19,502 nt of DNA. It comes from Chloroflexota bacterium (lineage in GTDB: Bacteria > Chloroflexota > Dehalococcoidia > SZUA-161). The notes below the pieces were generated by a model that saw only the letters and a program-made list of their open reading frames with translations, was not told the origin of the DNA and did not search any database. A program made the position numbers and the translations under genes. Below, one piece after another: positions 1-6,926 of the stretch. The first letter of the stretch is position 1, and each line of letters begins with the position of its first letter. Location: NCBI GenBank assembly GCA_003229915.1, contig QIGA01000129.1:1-19502 (forward strand), read 5' to 3'.

Positions 1-28
1 AGAACACCAGTCAGTTGCTACATCTCAA

Positions 29-107
29 TGTCATTGCGAGGCACGGGGTGCCGAAGCAATCTTGAGTGTATTTGTGTTGGGATTGCTTCGCTGCGCTCGC
101 AATTACA
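29..107. repeat. Interspersed hairpin repeat (REP/MITE-like)
   Basis: The left arm (29-61) and right arm (81-107) are imperfect reverse complements. Both carry ATTGCGAG on the outer side and CGAAGCAATC on the inner side, with a 19-base loop (62-80). The transcript could form a long stem with an internal mismatch. This ATTGCGAG...GAAGCAATC style of element resembles intergenic palindromic repeats that occur in many copies in some bacterial genomes; that comparison is from memory. It contains no gene. Only one copy is seen in this window. Confidence 0.7.
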
Positions 108-161
108 CCCAAAATTCTGGCTTTTAAAGCCAATCGCTATTTCGAGGCTTCCTTGAGAATC

Positions 162-190
162 TTGACAACCACTGGCCTCTCTGGTAGCTT
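162..190 (+). promoter_or_regulatory. Possible sigma-70-type promoter for the PAS-HTH gene
   Basis: A perfect TTGACA (162-167) is followed after 17 bases by TAGCTT (185-190), a poor -10 match. If it is real, transcription would start near 197, downstream of the ATG at 191. That would favour translation from the in-frame ATG at 221. The weak -10 keeps confidence low. Confidence 0.3.
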
Positions 191-805
191 ATGTGGCATA
201 TTGTAGCGAAATGTAGTCCTATGCCCTCTTCCACACTAACTGTTGACTTCCTGCTAGGGTTCCTGGAAAGCTATCCCGCAGCTCTCAGTGTGTTCGATTT
301 GGATGGCCGGATGGTATTCGTCAATGAACACGGCTGCGACCTCATGAAGAAATCAAAGGCAAAACTTATAGGCCAGCATGTTCAGGATTTCGTTGCCGAT
401 CCCGCGTTTGTGGAGGGGTTTATCGGCCGAATCATACTAAAGGGATACGTCGAAGGCGAAGTGAGCATCACACAGAGCGACGGTAACACTATCAATGTTC
501 GTCTCACCGGCGTGCTTGTCAGGGACAGCACAGGCAAGCCTATGGGGATTGTGGGAATGGCGCGAGGAGCCGACACTGCGTTGGGGCAAACTGGGGAGGT
601 ATCGTCATCCGTGCAACGCATACTCAATCAATTACCCGATGCTAGAATGCTGACTGTTGAAGAGGTCGCCAGTGAGTTGAGAGTGAGCAAAGAGACCGTG
701 CGCCGCTGGGTCAGGAATGGGCAGCTACCCTGCATCAAGCTGCCCCGTGGTATCCGTATACCCAGAGAAGTTATCAAGGATTTGATACGCACAAATCTTC
801 AGTAA
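191..805 (+). CDS. PAS-domain sensor with C-terminal excisionase/MerR-like HTH (putative transcriptional regulator)
   Basis: A 204-residue soluble protein. Residues about 17-130 look like a PAS fold: SVFDLDGRMVFVNEHGCDLM, then a conserved glycine-rich strand region ending in GIVGMA. Residues about 152-200 form a winged-HTH of the excisionase/MerR-like type, with LTVEEVASELRVSKETVRRW followed by the basic wing. There is no kinase, receiver or membrane segment. This suggests a one-component regulator in which the PAS domain binds a ligand or cofactor and the HTH binds DNA. It lies upstream of, and in the same direction as, the catabolic cluster, so it could control it; this is inferred from position only. 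No clear ribosome binding site precedes the ATG at 191 or the in-frame ATG at 221. The PAS domain is intact with either start. Confidence 0.8.
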   Translation: MWHIVAKCSPMPSSTLTVDFLLGFLESYPAALSVFDLDGRMVFVNEHGCDLMKKSKAKLIGQHVQDFVADPAFVEGFIGRIILKGYVEGEVSITQSDGNTINVRLTGVLVRDSTGKPMGIVGMARGADTALGQTGEVSSSVQRILNQLPDARMLTVEEVASELRVSKETVRRWVRNGQLPCIKLPRGIRIPREVIKDLIRTNLQ

Positions 806-865
806 AAAGAAGAGGCACAGCTCCGCCCCAGCAGGCAGTAGACAATCGACAGAGTATATTCCTTA

Positions 866-932
866 GGAGGGTGTCAGCCAACCCAGCAAAATGGGGTAGC
901 CTAGAGCATCTGCTCCAACCTACCCATAATTA
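866..932 (+). repeat. Intergenic hairpin repeat, copy 1
   Basis: A 67-base element matching 2182-2248 at about 54 of 67 positions by eye, with a block of identity around AGCATCTGCTCCAACCTA. It contains nested inverted repeats: GAGCA/TGCTC around a two-base loop, enclosed by GGGTAG...CTACCC. It lies in the 191-base gap before the racemase-like gene. It has no T tract, so it is not a typical intrinsic terminator. Nothing else was seen in 806-981 except a TATATT at 855 without a good -35. Confidence 0.65.
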
Positions 933-983
933 AGTGAAGTCGCAAGTCAAACCCGGGCAACCGCTCTCATAAGAAACATCTGT

Positions 984-988
984 GGAGG
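984..988 (+). promoter_or_regulatory. Ribosome binding site deciding the start at 997
   Basis: GGAGG lies 8 bases before the ATG at 997. The longer in-frame reading from GTG at 982 would put this site inside the coding sequence, so 997 is the better start. Confidence 0.75.
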
Positions 989-996
989 AAACGCTC

Positions 997-2169
997 ATGG
1001 CACCGCCGCTGGCCGGCATAAAGGTCCTGGACCTATCTCGAATGGGCCCGGGCCCCTTCTGCACCATGCTTCTGGCCGATTTTGGCGCTGAGGTGATCAA
1101 GATCGAGCAGCCGGGGTTTGGTATCATACCCGTGGATGTCGATGAAGAGACGTGGGCTGCCTACTATGCCATAGATCGCAACAAGAGGAGCATCACCCTT
1201 GACTTCAAGACAACTGAGGCTCGCCGCATATTCCACGGCATGGCAAGAACAGCAGATGTTATCATCGAAGGTTTCAGGCCGGGAGTAGCCAAGCGGCTCG
1301 AACTTGACTATGAAACCGCGAGAGAACTAAACCCGAGGATTATCTATTGCTCCCTGACGGGCTACGGACAGGATGGCCCCTACCATGATCTGCCCGGGCA
1401 CGACATTAACTACGTCTCGATAGCTGGAGCGCTAAGCGCCATGGCCATCCGAGATGGCCGCCCGGCAGTGCCTCTCAACATGCTCGGGGATTACGCTGGA
1501 GGGGGACTTCAAGCTGCTTTCGGCATCGTCTCAGGCCTCCTTGCCCGGGATAGAACAGGCAGAGGACAACTCATCGACATCGCTATGGTGGACGGCGTGG
1601 TCTCTCTGTTGAGCTGGGAAGCATCCGTGTTCTTTGCCGGTGGCGGAGTGCCCAAGTGGGGTGAGACACCGTTAACGGGGGGAGTGCCCTGTGGCTGCGT
1701 CTACAAGGCGAAAGACGGAGGGTTTATCAGCCTCGGTTGCTTCGAAGTCAAGTTCTGGGAGAACCTGTGCCGGGCGCTGGAGCGAGAAGACCTGATCCCG
1801 TACCAGTTCGCCCAAGGCGATGAGAAAGAAGACGTGATGGCACAACTGGAGCAGATTTTCCTGACCAAAACGAAGGAGGAGTGGTTCCAGCTTCTAAGCC
1901 CCAAAGATATCCCAATTACCCCCGTGTTGGAACTCGATGAGGTCTTCTCCGACCCTCAGGTAGTTCATCGCCAGATGGTTGTGGAGGTCAATCATCCCAA
2001 GCTGGGCAAGGTCAAGCAAGTCGGTATCGGGACGAAGTTCTCGGAGACACCAGGTGAGATCAGAAACACAGCCCCCTTACCCGGGCAGCACACGGAGGAG
2101 ATTCTAGCAGAACTAGGGTATTCCGGAGGTGAGATCGCCAGGCTGAGGAAGACAGGAGCGATCGGCTGA
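997..2169 (+). CDS. CaiB/BaiF family protein, probable alpha-methylacyl-CoA racemase
   Basis: A 390-residue class III CoA-transferase/racemase-superfamily protein. The N-terminal nucleotide-binding half is typical: IKVLDLSRMGPGPFC, then GAEVIKIEQPG. The motif GHDINY (His135) followed 30 residues later by GDYAGG (Asp165) matches the His/Asp acid-base pair and spacing of alpha-methylacyl-CoA racemases, which interconvert 2R- and 2S-methylacyl-CoA. CoA-transferases share the Asp but usually not this GHDINY context. The C-terminal signature GRGQLIDIAMVDGV is present, and residues about 165-200 complete the core. A racemase is needed when alpha-methyl-branched chains such as isoprenoid or steroid side chains are beta-oxidised, which fits the hydratase/aldolase genes downstream. 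A CoA-transferase role remains possible. The protein is cytoplasmic. Confidence 0.85.
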   Translation: MAPPLAGIKVLDLSRMGPGPFCTMLLADFGAEVIKIEQPGFGIIPVDVDEETWAAYYAIDRNKRSITLDFKTTEARRIFHGMARTADVIIEGFRPGVAKRLELDYETARELNPRIIYCSLTGYGQDGPYHDLPGHDINYVSIAGALSAMAIRDGRPAVPLNMLGDYAGGGLQAAFGIVSGLLARDRTGRGQLIDIAMVDGVVSLLSWEASVFFAGGGVPKWGETPLTGGVPCGCVYKAKDGGFISLGCFEVKFWENLCRALEREDLIPYQFAQGDEKEDVMAQLEQIFLTKTKEEWFQLLSPKDIPITPVLELDEVFSDPQVVHRQMVVEVNHPKLGKVKQVGIGTKFSETPGEIRNTAPLPGQHTEEILAELGYSGGEIARLRKTGAIG

Positions 2170-2181
2170 ACGCCCTTTCTG

Positions 2182-2248
2182 GGAGGGTGTCCGAAAACTC
2201 GGCGAAACAGGGCAGCCTGGAGCATCTGCTCCAACCTATCCCTGATTA
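2182..2248 (+). repeat. Intergenic hairpin repeat, copy 2
   Basis: Second copy of the 866-932 element. Here the inner stem is a perfect GGAGCA-TC-TGCTCC, enclosed by CAGGG...CCCTG. The outer stem differs in sequence from copy 1 but still pairs. It lies between the racemase-like gene and the first MaoC gene, about 28 bases before the latter's GGAGGTGA ribosome binding site. Confidence 0.65.
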
Positions 2249-2290
2249 TCAGACAGGCTCCTAGAATAATACTTATGGAGGTGACCCGAA

Positions 2291-2785
2291 ATGGCGCTAA
2301 CGGAAAAAGACCTGGCATTGATAGGCAAGGAATCCGAACCTTTCCATGCCCCGGATGACGTGTGCAAGTGTATGATCAGGCACTATTGTGAAATGATGGA
2401 AGACGCAAATCCCTTGTACACCGATGAGGAGTTTGCCAGGAACAGCAAGTATGGTGGCATCATTGCGCCTCCCCAGATGTTAATGGTGTGGTGCATGCCG
2501 CGGATGTGGCCCTTTCCTGAGTTCCCCTGGCTGCCCATGGCGGAGCTCGATCTCCCCGGCGTGGACACTTGGATTGCTACAGATATGATCCACGAGTTCT
2601 ACAAGCCGGTGCGCCCTGGCGACAAACTCCACTATATCATGAAGCTTGACAAAGTGTCAGATCTAAAGCGGACGCGCATCGGCGAGGGGCACTTCATCAC
2701 CACCACCCAAACCTACTATAATCAGAACGGGGAGGTGGTCGGTAGGGAGATCAGGACCGTGCTGAAGTACAAACCGAACGAATAA
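2291..2785 (+). CDS. MaoC-like hot-dog protein, probably the non-catalytic hydratase subunit
   Basis: A 164-residue single hot-dog protein of the MaoC / FAS1-type dehydratase N-terminal group. The hydratase motif region reads DANPLYTDEEFA (from Asp38). The catalytic His of the D-x-N-P-x-H motif is replaced by Tyr43. The APPQML segment and the late GREIRTVLKY strand fit the fold. The next gene, 17 bases downstream, is another short MaoC with the complete motif. The pair therefore probably forms a heterodimeric (R)-specific enoyl-CoA hydratase in which this subunit mainly binds the acyl-CoA, as ChsH2 does in the steroid-degrading ChsH1-ChsH2 enzyme (family knowledge). A very strong ribosome binding site, GGAGGTGA at 2277-2284, fixes the start. 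Confidence 0.85.
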   Translation: MALTEKDLALIGKESEPFHAPDDVCKCMIRHYCEMMEDANPLYTDEEFARNSKYGGIIAPPQMLMVWCMPRMWPFPEFPWLPMAELDLPGVDTWIATDMIHEFYKPVRPGDKLHYIMKLDKVSDLKRTRIGEGHFITTTQTYYNQNGEVVGREIRTVLKYKPNE

Positions 2786-2802
2786 GGCAAAGGAGGTTAA
2801 CG

Positions 2803-3264
2803 ATGCCCCAGAACACGGTTTATTGGGAGGATGTGGTGGAGGGCCAAGATATTGGCTCCTACTCGATGGAAATGACAGCGGTTAAGATCAGTGGTGGGGC
2901 GTGGGCTACCAGAGACACTAACCCGATACACCATGATAAAGATTTCGCACAAAAGGCGCAGCAGAAGAATGTAATCGTCAACATCATGCACTCCGAAGGG
3001 ATATTGTCCCGGCTGGCGACCGACTGGAGTGGCCCCGCAGGCGAGCTGAAGAGGACTCGATTCAATATCGAAGGTAATTGCTGTGCTGGTGATACGATGA
3101 CGGTGTCAGGCAGCGTCATCCGGAAGTGGGCCGGGGGAGAGGACGAAGGGTACCTGGCAGGTCTGCACCTGGTAGAACTACAGGTCAACTCCGTAACCCA
3201 GGATGGCCCTTTCTGCAATGCTCAAATCATCATGGCTCTGCTTACGAAGGCTGACAAAAGGTAA
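2803..3264 (+). CDS. MaoC-like (R)-enoyl-CoA hydratase, catalytic subunit
   Basis: A 153-residue single hot-dog MaoC protein. The active-site motif is intact: D-T-N-P-I-H, with Asp38 and His43 spaced as in R-specific enoyl-CoA hydratases. The rest of the domain is normal (SGGAWATRD; VELQVNSVTQDG near the C-terminus). It starts after AAAGGAGG (2789-2796) and is closely coupled to the preceding MaoC gene, which lacks the His. Likely role: hydration of a trans-2-enoyl-CoA to a 3-hydroxyacyl-CoA as half of a heterodimer. Its substrate may be bulky or branched, because hot-dog heterodimers of this type handle such acyl groups (inference). Confidence 0.88.
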   Translation: MPQNTVYWEDVVEGQDIGSYSMEMTAVKISGGAWATRDTNPIHHDKDFAQKAQQKNVIVNIMHSEGILSRLATDWSGPAGELKRTRFNIEGNCCAGDTMTVSGSVIRKWAGGEDEGYLAGLHLVELQVNSVTQDGPFCNAQIIMALLTKADKR

Positions 3265-3308
3265 CGGTAACAACTGACGCTCTTGCGTGGCGTTACTTCC
3301 AATGAAAA

Positions 3309-3313
3309 GGAGG
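3309..3313 (+). promoter_or_regulatory. Ribosome binding site bearing on the start of the thiolase-fold gene
   Basis: GGAGG is 9 bases before an in-frame TTG (3323) and 12 bases before ATG (3326). The longer reading from GTG at 3287 would bury this site in coding sequence. TTG or ATG therefore remains open, a difference of one residue. Confidence 0.6.
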
Positions 3314-3325
3314 GCCACAGGCTTG

Positions 3326-4477
3326 ATGGAGACTTTGAAAGACAAAGCATGTATCGTAGGTATCGGAGAGACAGAGTTCTCCAAGAACTCCGGGCGCAGC
3401 GAGATGAGGCTGGCGCTGGAGGCTATAACCGCAGCATGTGAAGATGCCGGCATAAGCCCAAAGGAGATCGATGGAATAGTCAGGTTCTCCGTGGATAGCA
3501 ACCAGATAGACGAGCTGGCAAGGAATCTCGGCCTCGATAACGTGAGGTTCTTCCCTGAGGTTTTCTTCGGCGGTGGTGCTGGGTGCGGCATCGTACAAAT
3601 GGCGGCTATGGCAGTGGCTCTGGGCAAGGCCAAGTACGTGGCTTGCTTCCGCGCACTCAACGAACGCTCCGGTTTCCGCTACGGACAAATGGGCGGAGTT
3701 ATGCCCATGCAGGGCCACTTTCAGTACTCCATACCCTTCGGGCTCATCGCGCCCGGCGCTATGGTCGCGGTGATGGGCCGAAGACACATGCACCTCTATG
3801 GAACCAAGACTGCGGATTTCGGCGAGGTGGCCGTCGCCTTCAGGAAGCATGCCAACATGAACTCCAAGGCCATGATGCACGAGAAGGCGCTGACACTTGA
3901 AGACCACGCCAATGCCAGGATGATCTCCGATCCGCTGCGGCTCTTCGATTTCTGCCAGGAGAGCGATGGCGCCGTTGCCTTGATCGTGACCTCGGCGGAG
4001 AGGGCGAAGGCCCTTAAACAAAAGCCGGTCTACCTAATGGCTGCCGAGCAGGGTACCGGTAGCTGGATGGAGATGATGACCAGCTACCAGCGTGAGAATA
4101 TCGCCGACCTTGAGGAATATACCCGACTAGCCCCACACCTGTGGAAGGAGGCGGGGATAGGTCCTGAGGACATCGATTGTGCCCAACTTTACGATGCCTT
4201 CACCCCGCTGATCATAATGCAACTCGAGAGCTTCGGCTTCTGTAAACGCGGCGAAGGCGGCCCCTTTGTGAGGGACGGAGCCCTGCAAATTGGCGGCAGA
4301 CTTCCCACCAACACCAGCGGCGGTTGTCTGTCCGAAGCCTACATCCACGGCCTGAACCAGATATCCGAGGGCGTACGCCAGATAAGAGGCGACTCCCTGG
4401 CGCAGGTGCCTGATTGCAAACATGTTCTGGTGACCGCCGGCAGTGGCATCCCCACCGGAGCGATGATTCTACATTGA
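3326..4477 (+). CDS. Thiolase-fold protein of the SCP-x/Ltp2 type lacking both catalytic cysteines; probable acyl-CoA aldolase
   Basis: A 383-residue thiolase-superfamily protein, beginning ACIVGIGETEFSK as in SCP-x/lipid-transfer thiolases. The nucleophile position of true thiolases falls on Gly83 (FGGGAGCGIV). The second cysteine motif near the C-terminus is VTAGSGIPTG, with no Cys. Retained features include YDAFT (Tyr289), NTSGG and AYIHG (Tyr339, His341). In Ltp2-type steroid side-chain aldolases the thiolase cysteines are lost and tyrosines serve catalysis (family knowledge), so a retro-aldol cleavage of a 3-hydroxyacyl-CoA is the best prediction. The DUF35 gene starts 18 bases downstream, and such partners are needed for activity. 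Alternatives are a non-canonical thiolase subunit (BbsB-like) or a condensing enzyme. Confidence 0.8.
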   Translation: METLKDKACIVGIGETEFSKNSGRSEMRLALEAITAACEDAGISPKEIDGIVRFSVDSNQIDELARNLGLDNVRFFPEVFFGGGAGCGIVQMAAMAVALGKAKYVACFRALNERSGFRYGQMGGVMPMQGHFQYSIPFGLIAPGAMVAVMGRRHMHLYGTKTADFGEVAVAFRKHANMNSKAMMHEKALTLEDHANARMISDPLRLFDFCQESDGAVALIVTSAERAKALKQKPVYLMAAEQGTGSWMEMMTSYQRENIADLEEYTRLAPHLWKEAGIGPEDIDCAQLYDAFTPLIIMQLESFGFCKRGEGGPFVRDGALQIGGRLPTNTSGGCLSEAYIHGLNQISEGVRQIRGDSLAQVPDCKHVLVTAGSGIPTGAMILH

Positions 4478-4495
4478 TTCTGCGGAGGTAGTCGT

Positions 4496-4900
4496 ATGTC
4501 TGAAATACCGAGGGTGGCCCCAATTCCAGGCCCCATAAACCAAGAGTTCTATGACGGTCTGAACCGGCACGAGCTCCTGCTGCAGAAGTGCCGGGACTGC
4601 GGCAAGTTCCGCTTCTGGCCAATAGAGATGTGCCCCTTCTGCAATTCTTTCAACCACGAGTGGGCTCGCTGCAGCGGCAAGGGCACCGCGCACAGCTACA
4701 CGGTACAGCACCAGGTCATGCATCCCGCTTACCCGGCCCCCTGGGTGGTGCTGCTGGTGGAGCTGGAAGAGGGCCCTCGCCTGGTGACCCACGGGCTTAT
4801 GCCTCCGGAAGAGGTGGAAATAGGCATGCCCGTGGAGATAGAGTATGAGAAGATAACCGATGAGATAACGCTTCACGCATTCAGAAAGGCCGAGAAGTAG
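4496..4900 (+). CDS. DUF35 zinc-ribbon/OB-fold partner of the thiolase-fold protein
   Basis: A 134-residue protein of the DUF35 family. An N-terminal helix (FYDGLNRHELLLQKC) leads into a rubredoxin-like zinc ribbon with Cys32/Cys35 and Cys46/Cys49. An OB-fold follows (GTAHSYTVQHQVMHPAYPAPW to the end). These proteins bind acyl-CoA and dock onto thiolase-superfamily enzymes: ChsH2's DUF35 domain with Ltp2, and BbsA with BbsB (family knowledge). Here it follows the Cys-less thiolase-fold gene after 18 bases, with GGAGG at 4484-4488. In actinobacterial ChsH2 the DUF35 and MaoC domains are one protein; here they are separate genes in the same module. All four zinc ligands are visible. Confidence 0.92.
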   Translation: MSEIPRVAPIPGPINQEFYDGLNRHELLLQKCRDCGKFRFWPIEMCPFCNSFNHEWARCSGKGTAHSYTVQHQVMHPAYPAPWVVLLVELEEGPRLVTHGLMPPEEVEIGMPVEIEYEKITDEITLHAFRKAEK

Positions 4901-4964
4901 CGGACACAAAGATTGTGTTGAAGGGTATCTTAATAAGCTAGTCAGGAAGAAAAGGAGGCGGCAA

Positions 4965-5792
4965 ATGGCTTACAAATCGCTTATCCTGGAGAAAGAGGGG
5001 GCCATCGCCACAATAACCCTGAACCGTCCCGACGCTGGCAACGCCTTCGATTTCAGTCTGATGGTAGAGTTCGACGACGTAATGAAAGTAGTGGGCGGTG
5101 ATCCCGGTATCAGGGTGGTGATCATCACCGGGGCCGGCAAGCATTTCTCCACCGGCATAGACCTCAGCATATTTACCAACCCTGCGGGGCTGGTGGAAAA
5201 GGAAGGTGGCGCGTCGGAGATTTCGCCAGATCCGGACGATCAGACCTATGGCAAGGGAACCCCCATCGCCAGTGTGATCAGGATAAGGAACATGAACAAG
5301 CCGGTGATCGCTGCTATAAACGGCGCGGTAATTGGCGCGGCTTTCTCGATGGTCCTGGCCTGTGACATGAGGATCGCCTCTGACAAGGCCAGATTCAGCA
5401 TGGTGTTTGTCAAGAGAGGTATCGTCCCCGATACCGGTGGCTCTTTCACCCTGCCCCGCATCGTTGGATTTCCCAAGGCCTGCGAACTGATACTCACCGG
5501 CGATACCATCGATGCCGCGGAGGCCGATCGAATAGGCCTGGTGAACAGAGTCGTTCCACACGACGACTTGATGACGGCAGCCAGAGAACTGGCCGGGAAA
5601 ATAGCAAAGAACCCGCCGCTCGCCGTGGAAATGGCCAAGGGCGACCTGTACAATGCGATGGCAGAGACAGATTTCATGGAGCAAATGAAGCGTGAAGAGG
5701 CGTCTCAGTCCAAGCTCCTCAATACTGAGGACTTCATGGAGGCCGCCACGGCGTTCCTGGAAAAACGCGAGCCACAGTTCAAGGGCAGATAG
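4965..5792 (+). CDS. Crotonase-family acyl-CoA enzyme (isomerase- or hydrolase-like rather than classical hydratase)
   Basis: A 275-residue crotonase-fold protein. The oxyanion-hole segments are HFSTGIDLS (about 60-68) and NGAVIGAAFSM (about 120-129). The two catalytic glutamates of enoyl-CoA hydratase are absent: the first position is Ser128 and the second Phe148. An Asp is present at 156 in GIVPDTGGS, the position used by enoyl-CoA isomerases such as PaaG and some other non-hydratase crotonases (family knowledge). A double-bond isomerase or C-C hydrolase is therefore more likely than simple hydration, consistent with separate MaoC hydratases in the cluster. The start is fixed by AAGGAGG at 4952-4958. 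The 64-base gap before it holds only a weak AT-rich hairpin. Confidence 0.82.
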   Translation: MAYKSLILEKEGAIATITLNRPDAGNAFDFSLMVEFDDVMKVVGGDPGIRVVIITGAGKHFSTGIDLSIFTNPAGLVEKEGGASEISPDPDDQTYGKGTPIASVIRIRNMNKPVIAAINGAVIGAAFSMVLACDMRIASDKARFSMVFVKRGIVPDTGGSFTLPRIVGFPKACELILTGDTIDAAEADRIGLVNRVVPHDDLMTAARELAGKIAKNPPLAVEMAKGDLYNAMAETDFMEQMKREEASQSKLLNTEDFMEAATAFLEKREPQFKGR

Positions 5793-5852
5793 CTGCAAAA
5801 CTGTTCTTTTCCGACCGGCGAAACCGGACAGGTTCAGAGAAGGAGGCACCAA

Positions 5853-6847
5853 GTGACCAGCAAGATCAAGACCCGGGTCACCGAGATTTTGGGAGTCGAA
5901 CATCCTATAATCATGGGAACCATGGGGCAACAATCCAATGCGGAGTTCGTTGCGGCGGCGGCCAATGCAGGCGTATTCGCGTGTCTGGCCTCGGTGATGT
6001 CCAGAACGAGTCAGGAACTTCGAGACGAGATCAAGAAGACAAAAAGCCTGACGGACAAACCGTTCGGGGTAAACGTCAACCTGTTTCCGATGTTGAGCCC
6101 GGTGGACCCGGCCGAGTACACCGACGCTACAATTGAAGAGGGTGTCCCTGTAATTGAAACCTCCGGCCGGAGCCCCGAACACCTGAACACCTGGTCGAGC
6201 GCATCAAGAAAGCCAACATCACGCTGATGCACAAATGTGTGGGGGTGAGACATGCGATGACAGCGGAACGCCTGGGTGCGGATATAGTTGAAGTAGTCGG
6301 TTTCGAAGCCGCTGGGCACCCCGGCAAAGATCCCATCGGCAGCTTCGTGCTATTCCCTCAGGCCGTGGATGCAGTGAAGCTACCCGTGGTTGCCGCTGGG
6401 GGAATCGGCGACGCGCGGGGAGTTGTCGCTGCCTTCGCCCTGGGGGCTGAAGGGGTCTGCCTGGGAACAGTGTTTATGGCCACCCAGGAGTGCCCAATTC
6501 ACCCCAACCTGAAACAAAGGCTCATCGAAGCCAGGGAGACGGACACCATGCTCACCTTCTACAGCAAGGGCGATCCAATGAGAGCACTGCGCAACCCTCT
6601 CACCATACAGATACAGGAGATGGAAGAAAAGGGCGCTACCATGCAGGATATAATAGCCGTAATTGGTGGAGGCAAGGGCAGGCACGCGGCGGCGGTAGGG
6701 GAAGCAGATTGGACTATACTATCTATTGGCCAGGTCGTGGCTCAGATTCACGATGTTCCCACCGTGAAGGAACTCGTCGACAGGATTATGGATGAAGTGA
6801 CAGACGTTCAGGAGCGCCTGAGCAACACTCTGAGCGGAAGGGGTTAA
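5853..6847 (+). pseudogene. Nitronate monooxygenase-like flavoprotein gene split by a frameshift
   Basis: The N-terminal part starts at GTG 5853 (AGGAGG at 5841-5846) and encodes EHPIIMGTMGQQSN and IKKTKSLTDKPFGVN, typical of the 2-nitropropane dioxygenase/FabK-like TIM-barrel family. The frame is lost at an 8-bp tandem duplication (AACACCTG, 6178-6193) after about residue 110 and stops at 6225-6227. The rest continues in another frame with HKCVGVRHAMTAERLG, the FMN/active-site motif GFEAAGH and VVAAGGIGDARG. Removing one duplicate unit restores one continuous 328-residue protein, PEHLVERIKKAN across the junction. The 3' part could begin at ATG 6227, but it would be a barrel lacking the first half. 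This is either a recent mutation, a slippage switch or a sequencing/assembly error. It is a paralogue of the intact gene downstream. Confidence 0.88.
6178..6193 (+). repeat. 8-bp tandem duplication causing the frameshift
   Basis: AACACCTG occurs twice back to back (6178-6185 and 6186-6193). Eight bases shift the frame by two. One copy gives an uninterrupted nitronate monooxygenase-like reading frame. Confidence 0.9.
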
Positions 6848-6859
6848 TCAGAAAATCTC

Positions 6860-6874
6860 CAGGCGCTGCGCCTG
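6860..6874. other. Small intergenic hairpin
   Basis: CAGGCG-CTG-CGCCTG forms a perfect 6-bp stem 13 bases after the stop of the broken flavoprotein gene. No T tract follows, so it is not a clear terminator. It may influence mRNA stability between the two paralogues, or be incidental. Confidence 0.35.
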
Positions 6875-6926
6875 CTCAGAGCACCGCATGCACCCGAACA
6901 GACAAACAAGTTAGAAGGAGAAACAG

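Noticed and set aside
3293..4021. 242-codon open frame on the - strand
   Set aside because: Antisense shadow of the thiolase-fold gene with no motif.
4904..4918. ACACAA-AGA-TTGTGT hairpin after the DUF35 gene
   Set aside because: AT-rich 6-bp stem without a T tract; too weak to call a terminator.
4938..6182. Long open frame on the - strand (414 codons)
   Set aside because: It lies antisense to the crotonase gene and the broken flavoprotein gene, both of which have clear families and ribosome binding sites. The translated product shows no recognisable motif.
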